5,510 bases of DNA from Streptosporangiaceae bacterium (GTDB lineage Bacteria; Actinomycetota; Actinomycetes; Streptosporangiales; Streptosporangiaceae), in NCBI GenBank assembly GCA_030042885.1, contig JASHYW010000466.1, forward strand, positions 1-5,510, written 5' to 3'. Positions 1-5,075 of the stretch are shown in pieces. The position numbers and the translations under genes were made by a program. Every line of letters starts with the position of its first letter. Position 1 is the stretch's first letter. The notes beneath the pieces were generated by a model, which worked only from the letters and a program-made list of their open reading frames with translations, was not told the origin of the DNA and did no database searches.

Positions 1-542
1 CGGAACCGGGCGCCCGCCGGGTGTTCGTCGGCTGGACCGCGGGCAGCCAGCCCTGGCTGCGGCACGGCGAGGTGGGATCGGATCCGCCCCTTGGGCCGCC
101 TTGGACCTCTCGAGCCCCTCGGACCTCGTGGCCACCCGGGCTCGACCTGGACCGGCTGGCCGCCGGGGACCCGGTGTCGTTCGGCTCGCCGGTCAGCGAG
201 CCGGTGTTCCTGGTCTGCGGGCACGGCCAGCGCAACGCCTGCTGCGCGCGGTTCGGCGTCCCGCTCGCCCGGCAACTCGCCGCCCGGTATCCAGGGCAGG
301 TGTTCCAGACCACGCACGTGGGCGGCCACCGGTTCGCCGCCAACCTGGTCATCCTGCCGCACGGCCTGTACTACGGCCCGGTCGGTATCGCAGAGGCCAC
401 CGCCGCGATCAGCGCGTACCAGCGCGGCGCGGTGACGCCGGAACGCTACCGGGGCCGGGCCGGCCAGCCGCGCTCGGCTCAGCAGGCCGAACACGGCCTG
501 CTGAGCCGCGCCAGCTCACTGGCGATCGCAGCCCTCGCGTAA
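1..542 (+). CDS. Sucrase/ferredoxin-like (Apd1-type) thioredoxin-fold [2Fe-2S] protein, 5' end outside window
   Basis: The reading frame is open from the first full codon (3-5) to TAA at 540-542, so the true start lies upstream; a GTG at 21 is internal. The family (sucrase/ferredoxin-like, yeast Apd1 relatives) has a thioredoxin-like fold and a [2Fe-2S] cluster bound by two Cys and two His; it is thought to act in redox metabolism in the cytosol. The expected ligands are visible: CGHGQRNACC at 216-245, whose first and last Cys are 9 residues apart, and HVGGH at 315-329, whose His residues are 4 apart, the spacing known for Apd1. Family-typical LPHGLYYGPV and YRGRAG follow. About 180 of the usual roughly 300 residues are seen. 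A Pro/Ser/Gly-rich stretch at about 78-143 looks like an insertion. The gene converges with the B3/B4 gene and overlaps its end by 27 bp. The family call is firm; the substrate is unknown. Confidence 0.88.
   Translation, partial: EPGARRVFVGWTAGSQPWLRHGEVGSDPPLGPPWTSRAPRTSWPPGLDLDRLAAGDPVSFGSPVSEPVFLVCGHGQRNACCARFGVPLARQLAARYPGQVFQTTHVGGHRFAANLVILPHGLYYGPVGIAEATAAISAYQRGAVTPERYRGRAGQPRSAQQAEHGLLSRASSLAIAALA
475..508. terminator. Perfect 15-bp inverted repeat (probable convergent terminator)
   Basis: The arm CGGCTCAGCAGGCCG (475-489) and its exact reverse complement (494-508) enclose the 4-nt loop AACA. The hairpin starts 7 nt beyond the stop codon of the minus-strand B3/B4 gene and lies within the last codons of the plus-strand ferredoxin gene, where it encodes SAQQAEHGLLSR. 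There is no T-tract on either side, which is common for actinobacterial stem-loop terminators. Termination is inferred from position and stability; stabilising the mRNA 3' end is an alternative role. Confidence 0.6.
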
Positions 543-1253
543 CTCGCGTAAGGCGCGATCGAACGTGAAGCGAGGGCTGGCCGCGGTCAGCACCGCGGCC
601 GACGGCGCGACGGACCAGATCGTCTCCAGCTCCGCGGCCAGCACCGCGATGAGCCCGGCCACGTCCCGCGGTGCCTCCTCGTGCAGCGCCTCGGCCACGA
701 CCAGCACCGCGGCGGTGGAATCCCGCACCGCCGACCGGCCGCTCTGCCGGTTCGTCCAGCGCCGGGCGTGCGCCTGCCCGGCCCCGTCCGCGAAGATCAC
801 CTCGCCGGCCGCCGGGTGCTCGACTTCCCCGGCGAAGGTCAGGTACTCCTCGTCCCCGGTCGCGTAACGCACCTCGAGCGGCCAGGTGATCGCGCCGACG
901 TCGAAGGCGGCCACCGGGATGGCGAAGGCCAGCGAGACCGCGTTGCACAGGTCGACCAGGGGATGCAGCCCGGGCAGGCTCCCCTGGATGCGGAACCTGC
1001 GCAGCAGCGATTCCGACGCGCAGCGGTACTGGGTTGGCTTGAGCCCCATCGCGGCGAAGGCGCGCCGCCAGGCCTGGATCTCGGGCAGCTCGCTCTCTGC
1101 CGGAACCGCGGCCAGCCGCGCCTTGGCGACGGCGGCGAACCGGTCGGCCGCCGGCCCGGCCAGCGCGTCGCCGGTGATGCCCCTGACGTACAGGACCCCC
1201 GGAACCAGCTGCGGAAAGTCACGCCAGATGTCACCGGAATGCTGGAAGTGCAC
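516..1253 (-). CDS. B3/B4 domain-containing protein (PheRS-beta editing-domain-like)
   Basis: A 245-residue protein related to the B3/B4 module of the phenylalanyl-tRNA synthetase beta subunit, found as a stand-alone protein in many bacteria (COG3382 type). In the synthetase this module edits mischarged Tyr-tRNA(Phe); whether stand-alone versions edit tRNA or bind another ligand is not known. Family signatures are visible: MGLKPTQYRCASESLLRRF (about residues 69-87), LPGLHPLVDLCNAVSLAFAIPV (about 93-114) and a D-G-G segment near 155-175, so the domain fills residues 60-215. No signal peptide or membrane segment is seen, so it should be cytosolic. The start is GTG at 1251-1253, preceded by a good GGGAGG ribosome site (1258-1263). 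Length is normal for the family. Its 3' end overlaps the convergent ferredoxin gene by 27 bp. A repeat cluster 60-110 bp upstream may control it. Confidence 0.85.
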   Translation of the reverse strand: MHFQHSGDIWRDFPQLVPGVLYVRGITGDALAGPAADRFAAVAKARLAAVPAESELPEIQAWRRAFAAMGLKPTQYRCASESLLRRFRIQGSLPGLHPLVDLCNAVSLAFAIPVAAFDVGAITWPLEVRYATGDEEYLTFAGEVEHPAAGEVIFADGAGQAHARRWTNRQSGRSAVRDSTAAVLVVAEALHEEAPRDVAGLIAVLAAELETIWSVAPSAAVLTAASPRFTFDRALRELREGCDRQ

Positions 1254-1311
1254 CGATCCTCCCGCCTAAGCCTGCCCGCCTATTCTCCCGCCGCGTTTCC
1301 CGGCCAGGGCC

Positions 1312-1360
1312 AACCGTCACGATGTCACAGCGTGACGGCAATAACCGTCTCGATGCCACA
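1312..1360. repeat. Two imperfect 18-bp direct repeats, 31 bp apart
   Basis: AACCGTCACGATGTCACA (1312-1329) recurs as AACCGTCTCGATGCCACA (1343-1360), 16 of 18 identical, with a 31-bp period, close to three helical turns. Weaker similarity continues into the following bases. They lie 59-107 bp upstream of the GTG start of the B3/B4 gene, where paired regulator sites would be expected. The degraded transporter frame runs across them, but I treat this DNA as non-coding. Confidence 0.55.
1314..1338. promoter_or_regulatory. Candidate operator: nested inverted repeats before the B3/B4 gene
   Basis: CCGTCAC (1314-1320) is matched by its exact reverse complement GTGACGG (1332-1338) across 11 bp. Inside this, GTCAC (1324-1328) and GTGAC (1332-1336) form a second perfect dyad around AGC. 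The element overlaps the first of the two direct repeats and sits 61-85 bp upstream of the B3/B4 start. No convincing -35/-10 pair is seen; GAGAAT (1281-1286, minus strand) is only a weak -10 candidate. Binding by a dimeric regulator is inference; the protein is unknown. Confidence 0.4.
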
Positions 1361-1770
1361 TCGTCCCGCCTGGATTTTCCCGACCCCCGCAGGCCGAGGG
1401 CGAGACCGGCGCCGACCACCGCGATACCCGCCCAGATCCGCGGCCGGGGAGCCGGGCCGCCGAGCAGGACCCCGGTGGCCGCGGCGGCGACCGGGGCCAC
1501 GCCGGCCAGCAGCCCCGCCCGGCTGGCCCCGAGCCGGCCCACGCTCGAGTACCACATCACGAAGGCCGCGGCCGTGACCGCGACACCAAGGTAGACGATG
1601 GCCAGCCAGTCCTGGTGCCCGAGCCGGACGGCGGCCGCCGGGCCCTCGTGCACCAGCCCGATCGCAGCGAAGATCACCGCGGCCAGCCAGGTGGCATGGA
1701 CCGAGACTCCCCGCGGGCCGTGCCGTCCGAGGACCGGGCGAGCGCGGCCGACCTCGGCTACGGCGACCCG

Positions 1771-1793
1771 CGCGGCAGCCAGTGGCTGGTGCG
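1771..1793 (-). terminator. Weak stem-loop after the response-regulator gene
   Basis: CAGCC (1776-1780) and GGCTG (1784-1788) pair around a 3-nt loop, and CGC (1771-1773) with GCG (1791-1793) extends the stem past a 2x2 internal loop. It begins about 10 nt beyond the stop codon of the response regulator, where the two-component operon should end. There is no T-tract, and GC-rich DNA forms such short stems by chance, so the call is tentative. Confidence 0.27.
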
Positions 1794-1802
1794 GGCGCGG
1801 GC

Positions 1803-2447
1803 TCAGCTGCCCAGGTAGGCGAGAACGGCGAGCACCCGCCGGTTGTCGTCGTCGGAAGGCTGCAGGTTGAGCTTCCCGAAGATGGACGCGGTGTGCTTGG
1901 CCACGGCGCGTTCGGTGATCACCAGGCGCTGGGCGATGGCGGCGTTGGACCGGCCCTCGGCCATCAGCGCGAGCACCTCGCGTTCGCGCGGGCTGAGCGC
2001 GGCCAGGCTGCCATCGCCGGTGTTACGGGCGAGCAAGCGGGCGATCACCTCCGGGTCCATGGCGGTGCCGCCGTCGGCGACCCGGCGGACGGCGTCGACG
2101 AACTGGGCGCTGTCGAACACCCGGTCCTTGAGCAGGTAGCCGATGCCCCCGGTGCCGCCGGCCAGCAGCTCGCGGGCGTACAGCTGCTCCACGTACTGGG
2201 ACAGGACCAGCACCGGCAGGCCCGGCACCTCGCGCCGCGCGGCCAGCGCGGCCCGGATTCCCTCGTCGGTGAAGGTCGGAGGCAGCCGGACATCCACGAT
2301 GGCCACGTCCGGCCGGTCTGCGGTCACCGCGGCCAGCAGGTCGGCGCCGTTGTCGACGGCCGCGGAGATCTCCAGGCCGTGGGCCTCGAGCATCCGCGTG
2401 AGGCCGTCCCTCAGCAGGAAGAGGTCTTCGGCGATGACAACGCGCAC
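1803..2447 (-). CDS. NarL/FixJ-type response regulator with LuxR helix-turn-helix
   Basis: A 214-residue cytosolic DNA-binding regulator, the likely partner of the adjoining kinase. The receiver domain (residues 1-120) has the acidic pair E7-D8, phospho-acceptor D52 in VDVRLPP, S83 in VLSQY and K107 in YLLKDR. A LuxR-type helix-turn-helix follows (about 148-210): LSPREREVLALMAEGRSNAAIA, then recognition helix ITERAVAKHTASIFGKLNL, ending in the subfamily-typical RRVLAVLAYL. All residues needed for phosphorylation are present and length is normal. The start is GTG (2445-2447), with GGAG five bases upstream inside the last codons of the kinase gene; the genes overlap by 37 bp, so translation is probably coupled. 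The frame stays open far upstream, but that part overlaps the kinase and is not real. Target genes are unknown; the dyad at 3898-3915 is a candidate self-regulatory site. Confidence 0.95.
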   Translation of the reverse strand: MRVVIAEDLFLLRDGLTRMLEAHGLEISAAVDNGADLLAAVTADRPDVAIVDVRLPPTFTDEGIRAALAARREVPGLPVLVLSQYVEQLYARELLAGGTGGIGYLLKDRVFDSAQFVDAVRRVADGGTAMDPEVIARLLARNTGDGSLAALSPREREVLALMAEGRSNAAIAQRLVITERAVAKHTASIFGKLNLQPSDDDNRRVLAVLAYLGS

Positions 2448-3811
2448 GGGATCTCCATGGTGACCGCGGTGGGGCCGCCGGGCGGGCTGCTGATGGCCAT
2501 CACGCCGTCGAACGGGGCCAGCCGCCGCTCGATCCCGCGCAGCCCGCTGCCGCGGGACGGGTCGGCGCCACCGTGCCCGTTGTCGGTCACGCCGATCCGC
2601 AGCATCCCATCCGTGTGCCGGATGTCGATCCAGGTCTCGCGCGCCTCGGCGTGCTTGGACACGTTGGCCAGCAGCTCGCTGACCGCGAAGTAGGCGGCCG
2701 ACTCGATCGGCGCGGACGGGCGGCCGTCCAGGTCGCTGACCACGTGGATCCGCATCGGGCTGTCCAGGGCCAGGGCCTGGATCGCGTCGGCCAGGCCGCG
2801 GTCGGCCAGGACCGGCGGGTGGATGCCGCGGACCAGGGCGCGCAGCTCGGCCAGGGCCCTGATCGAGGCGTCGCGGGCCTCGAAGACCAGCGCTCGCGCC
2901 GCCTCCGGATTCTCGTCCATGATCTGCCCCGCGGCGTCCAGGGTCATGCCCATGGCCACCAGCCTGGCCTGCGCGCCATCGTGCAGGTCCCGCTCGATCC
3001 GGCGGATCTCGGCTGCCCCGGTGTCGAGGGCCTCGGTGCGGGTCCGGGCCAGCTGGCGGACCCGCAGCGCCAGCTCGGCCTGGCGGGTCGGCGCGAGCAT
3101 GGACCTGGCCAGGATGCCGTAACCGCGCAGCAGCCACGGGGCGGCCCACAACCCGAACACCGCGCCCCCGATGGCCAGCAGCCGGAGGCCCAGCTGGGCG
3201 TAGGGCGCGAATATGCCAACCACGCCGAACACCAGCAGCCCCGCGGGAAGGATGTCCAGGATCCAGCCGACGCACCCGTTCGCGGCCACCCACAGCAGGT
3301 CCCGCCAGGTCGCCCGGTCGGCAAGCAGCCACCCGAGCCGCCGGCTCGGGCCCGCCTTCCCTCCGTCCGCCCAGGGCGGCGGCAGGTACGGGTCGGTGAT
3401 CGGCACCCCGCACCACCGGCCGGCCAGCCTCCTGGTCAGCCTGGCCAGGCCCCGCATCCACAGCAGGATGAGCGGCGCGACCGTGAGCCACAGGACGATG
3501 CAACCCGCGGCAGCGGCCGCGGCCGGGGCACGCCGGTCACCCAAAATCGCGCCCACCAAGCCGGCGACGGGCAGGCCGAGGACAACGAGCAGGATCAGCA
3601 GCTGGACCAGCCCGGCCAGCGCCAGCCCGAACAGCAGCAGCCCGTGACCGACCACGATGAGGCGCCCGCGCGTCCAGTTCCACCGCGGGGACCACGGGAC
3701 CAGGCTCTCCGGCCCGTCCGGGCCTTCCGGGCTCTCCGGCCGGTCAGCACCTCCCGGACTGGCCGGACCGTCCGGACTCTCCGGGTTCTCCAGAGCGTGT
3801 CCCGCGCTCAT
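2411..3811 (-). CDS. Membrane sensor histidine kinase (HisKA_3 family, multi-span sensor domain)
   Basis: A 466-residue integral membrane kinase that should autophosphorylate on His and pass the phosphate to the response regulator encoded just downstream. Order of parts: a Pro/Gly/Glu/Asp-rich cytosolic tail (residues 8-38); membrane spans at about 51-90 and 104-119; a loop with CGVPITDPYLPPPW (134-147) typical of the actinobacterial putative sensor domain; more spans at about 173-232; the dimerisation/phospho-acceptor helix RRIERDLHDGAQARL with H277; and the ATPase domain with N383 (N box, ELLANVSKHA), DNGHGG at 410-415 (G1) and GSGLRGIERR at 421-430 (G2). All catalytic boxes are intact. I chose ATG 3809-3811 because GGGAGG lies 6 bases upstream; the ATG at 3862 in the same frame would add 17 Arg-rich residues but has no ribosome site. 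It heads a two-gene operon. The signal is unknown. Confidence 0.94.
   Translation of the reverse strand: MSAGHALENPESPDGPASPGGADRPESPEGPDGPESLVPWSPRWNWTRGRLIVVGHGLLLFGLALAGLVQLLILLVVLGLPVAGLVGAILGDRRAPAAAAAAGCIVLWLTVAPLILLWMRGLARLTRRLAGRWCGVPITDPYLPPPWADGGKAGPSRRLGWLLADRATWRDLLWVAANGCVGWILDILPAGLLVFGVVGIFAPYAQLGLRLLAIGGAVFGLWAAPWLLRGYGILARSMLAPTRQAELALRVRQLARTRTEALDTGAAEIRRIERDLHDGAQARLVAMGMTLDAAGQIMDENPEAARALVFEARDASIRALAELRALVRGIHPPVLADRGLADAIQALALDSPMRIHVVSDLDGRPSAPIESAAYFAVSELLANVSKHAEARETWIDIRHTDGMLRIGVTDNGHGGADPSRGSGLRGIERRLAPFDGVMAISSPPGGPTAVTMEIPCALSSPKTSSC
3704..3784 (-). repeat. Pro/Gly/acidic repeat tract in the kinase N-terminus
   Basis: Codons 10-36 of the kinase encode variations of PESPDGP, ASPGG, RPESPEGP and DGPES. 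In DNA, the plus strand carries TCCGG six times in about 80 bp, mixed with related CCGGAC units. The tail precedes the first membrane span and is probably disordered and cytosolic. Such tracts can gain or lose units by slippage. Confidence 0.6.
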
Positions 3812-3897
3812 CGCTCGCCTCCCGTGCCGGTATCGCTCCTGTCTAGTCTGCCGCGCCGCCATCCGGGCCGTAAGTGGCGCTAGGCACCGAACCAGGA

Positions 3898-3915
3898 GGT
3901 GTACCTAGGTCTACC
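3898..3915. promoter_or_regulatory. Candidate operator: 18-bp imperfect palindrome
   Basis: GGTGTACCTAGGTCTACC matches its own reverse complement at 14 of 18 positions, centred on CCTAGG. It can also be read as tandem AGGTGTACC (3897-3905) and AGGTCTACC (3907-3915), 10 bp apart, one helical turn. It lies 87-104 bp upstream of the kinase ATG, a usual distance for an activator or autoregulator site, and about 207 bp from the PfpI start. Binding by the neighbouring response regulator is inference; a PadR-like or other repressor is possible. Confidence 0.42.
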
Positions 3916-4108
3916 GTCCAAACGCCGCCCGGCCGTGGGTCGTGCCTGGGGGCCTTCGCGGTCCTCATCGCCGTCGTTGTCCGGCTGGCCCGCCGCCGCG
4001 CCGCCCGAGGTAGAGATCAAGATCTTTTTTGCACCGAACGGACCGTGGTTGCTGCCCCGCGAACCAGGCGACCGCGACGCCCGGACGTCCGGCGGCCGGA
4101 GCTGCGGG

Positions 4109-4121
4109 TAAGGTCGGTGTT
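4109..4121 (+). promoter_or_regulatory. Probable -10 box TAAGGT for a leaderless PfpI transcript
   Basis: TAAGGT (4109-4114) fits the actinobacterial TAnnnT -10 pattern and ends 7 bp before the ATG at 4122, placing transcription start at or next to the A of ATG. No recognisable TTGAC-like -35 is seen about 17 bp upstream. The same bases could instead act as a weak AAGG ribosome site. Confidence 0.42.
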
Positions 4122-4655
4122 ATGGCACTCGCACAGCGCAGAGTCCTCATCCTGGCCGCGGACGAATTCGAGGACATGGAACTGCTGTACCCGCTGTACC
4201 GGCTCGTCGAGGAAGATGTCGCGGTGACCGTGGCCGGGCTGGACGACCATCCGGTCCGGGGCAAGAAGGGTCACGGGCCGGTGCCCGTCGACACCACCGT
4301 GACCCAGGTCGCGGAACCTGACTTCGACGCCCTGGTCATCCCGGGCGGTTACGCGCCTGACAAGCTGCGGCGCTCGGAAGCCGTGCTGGACCTGGTGCGG
4401 GCGTTCGACGACGCGGGCAAGCCGATCGCCTTCATCTGCCACGCGGGCTGGGTGCCGATCTCCGCCAGGATCATCAAGGGCCGCCGGGCCACCAGCGTGG
4501 GCGCCATCCGCGACGACATGATCAACGCGGGCGCCGAGTGGGTGGACGAGCCCACCGTGGTGGACGGTCACCTCATCTCGGCCCGGACCCCCGCCGACCT
4601 GGGCCCCTGGATGAAGGCGCTGCTGCGGGCGCTCGAGACCCCTCGCGCCAGCTAG
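4122..4655 (+). CDS. DJ-1/PfpI family protein (type 1 glutamine amidotransferase-like)
   Basis: A 177-residue cytosolic protein of the DJ-1/PfpI superfamily (YhbO/PfpI branch), whose members have been described as proteases, deglycases or glyoxalase-like enzymes protecting against stress; the reaction cannot be told from sequence. Visible features: the opening strand RRVLILAADEFEDMELLYPLYRL, with E17 at the place of the conserved active-site acid; FDALVIPGGYAPDKLR (68-83); the nucleophile elbow FICHAGW with C106 and H107; and AGAEWVDEPTVVDGHLISARTPADL (136-160), a branch hallmark. One full domain of usual length is present with no signal peptide. The frame is open from 4029, but homology begins at ATG 4122, which also follows a TAAGGT -10 box, so translation probably starts there on a leaderless mRNA. 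It is monocistronic, ending before a strong hairpin. Confidence 0.93.
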   Translation: MALAQRRVLILAADEFEDMELLYPLYRLVEEDVAVTVAGLDDHPVRGKKGHGPVPVDTTVTQVAEPDFDALVIPGGYAPDKLRRSEAVLDLVRAFDDAGKPIAFICHAGWVPISARIIKGRRATSVGAIRDDMINAGAEWVDEPTVVDGHLISARTPADLGPWMKALLRALETPRAS

Positions 4656-4668
4656 CGCCCGCGCCTTC

Positions 4669-4685
4669 CGCCCGGGACCCGGGCG
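4669..4685. terminator. GC-rich hairpin after the PfpI gene
   Basis: CGCCCGGGACCCGGGCG is a perfect inverted repeat that can form a 7-bp all-GC stem with a 3-base loop, starting 14 nt after the PfpI stop codon. Only TT follows, so it is a stem-type terminator without a T-tract. It also lies about 18 nt beyond the stop of the opposing small frame (4703-4927) and may serve both strands. Confidence 0.52.
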
Positions 4686-4702
4686 TTCGACACCAGCCGG
4701 AC

Positions 4703-4927
4703 CTACTCAGCACGGCCGTCCGCGCCAGCGGGGTCATTCTCGGCGAGCACGGCCATCAGCGCCGTCACCGCCGCGTCGACCGCGACCCTGGCCGTCAGCG
4801 CGTGCGTGTGCGCCCGGTCGAGATCACCCAGGGCGATGCAGTCGAACGCGACCCGCGCGTCGTGCCGGGCGGCCTGAAGCTCGCGTGCGGCTTGCTTCAG
4901 CACCGGGCTGCGGCGGGCCGTGCGCAA
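4703..4927 (-). CDS. Possible small helical hypothetical protein (74 residues)
   Basis: I do not recognise a family. The frame has strong GC bias at third positions and a plausible protein composition: mostly Ala, Arg, Asp, Leu and Val, with helical stretches such as VLKQAARELQAARHDARVAFDCIALGDLDRAHTHAL and ARVAVDAAVTALMAVLAEN separated by a G-D turn, resembling a two- or three-helix bundle. It ends in TAG at 4703-4705, tail-to-tail with the PfpI gene. Its weak point is the start: the only candidate is TTG (4925-4927), and the nearest GGAG lies about 22 bases upstream, too far. The frame is open back to a stop at 4985-4987 with no ATG or GTG. It may be a real gene with a poor start, a 5'-truncated remnant, or chance. 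The competing frames look less protein-like. Confidence 0.4.
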   Translation of the reverse strand: MRTARRSPVLKQAARELQAARHDARVAFDCIALGDLDRAHTHALTARVAVDAAVTALMAVLAENDPAGADGRAE

Positions 4928-5075
4928 ACCGCCGGCAGGGCCAGCGATCTCCGCCGGCCAGCTCCTGCGCGCGGGATCAGCAGCTCAGGCAGCTCCGGCC
5001 AGCGGGGCCGTCACGAACGCGTTCCCGAACCACCCCGGGCCGAACGAGCCGGACGGCAGCGTCAGGCTTTCCCGG

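Larger units (their letters stand above)
1231..1740 (-). pseudogene. C-terminal half of an EamA (DMT-superfamily) transporter, remnant
   Basis: Translation in this frame gives a recognisable second EamA repeat: TWLAAVIFAAIGLVHEGP, a spacer, DWLAIVYLGVAVTAAAFVMWY, SSVGRLGASRAGLLAGVAPVAA and IWAGIAVVGAGLALGL, about four membrane helices between roughly 1690 and 1385. Intact EamA exporters have two such repeats and about 300 residues. Here similarity fades at about 1740, and by 1803 the response-regulator gene has ended, leaving no room for the first repeat. The only start codon in frame is GTG at 1675-1677, inside the first remaining helix and without a good ribosome site. After the last helix the frame runs on for about 50 Arg-rich residues, crosses the upstream repeats of the B3/B4 gene and stops 23 bp inside it (TGA 1231-1233), as expected when the natural stop is lost. 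I read this as a 5'-deleted, decaying gene. A functional half-size DMT protein is the less likely alternative. Confidence 0.62.
3812..4121. other. Non-coding divergent region between kinase and PfpI genes
   Basis: This 310-bp stretch separates the start of the kinase gene (-) from that of the PfpI gene (+). Frames here (for example a GTG frame at 3899) lack a correctly spaced ribosome site and encode low-quality Arg/Pro/Ala-rich peptides. It contains the ribosome site of the kinase (3818-3823), the dyad at 3898-3915, an unusually AT-rich patch at 4011-4030 (with AAGATCTT at 4019-4026 running into six T) and the probable promoter of the PfpI gene next to its ATG. No clear promoter for the kinase could be picked out. 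Confidence 0.6.

Noticed and set aside
681..1577. A 298-codon plus-strand frame over the B3/B4 gene and transporter remnant
   Set aside because: Its composition (Arg, Pro, Gly) is that of a shadow frame and it opposes a recognisable B3/B4 protein.
1674..1697. Seven-codon frame ending in TGA that overlaps the GTG of the transporter remnant
   Set aside because: It looks like a coupling leader but lies within a sequence best read as continuous transporter helix; coincidence is the simpler view.
2448..3503. The upstream extension of the response-regulator frame to 566 residues
   Set aside because: It overlaps the kinase in another frame, is Arg/Pro/Gly-rich and has no homology; the receiver domain begins exactly at the GTG at 2447.
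3811..3862. Alternative ATG at 3862 for the kinase
   Set aside because: There is no ribosome site before it, while GGGAGG is correctly placed before the ATG at 3811.
2573..3883. A 436-codon open frame on the plus strand across the kinase gene
   Set aside because: It is antisense to a clear histidine kinase and its translation is a Pro/Gln/Arg/Gly-rich string with no domain; long antisense frames are expected in very GC-rich coding DNA.
3899..4111. A 70-codon frame with AGGAGG next to its GTG
   Set aside because: The ribosome-site-like bases directly overlap the start codon, which is not functional spacing, and the peptide is Pro/Ser/Arg-rich without a domain. The bases belong to the dyad region.
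4017..4571. A 184-codon minus-strand frame over the PfpI gene
   Set aside because: It is the antisense of the conserved PfpI coding sequence, with His/Gly/Val-rich shadow composition.
5015..5024. Perfect 10-bp palindrome GAACGCGTTC
   Set aside because: It is short, unpaired with any promoter element and about 90 bp from a doubtful start codon; such palindromes are common by chance.
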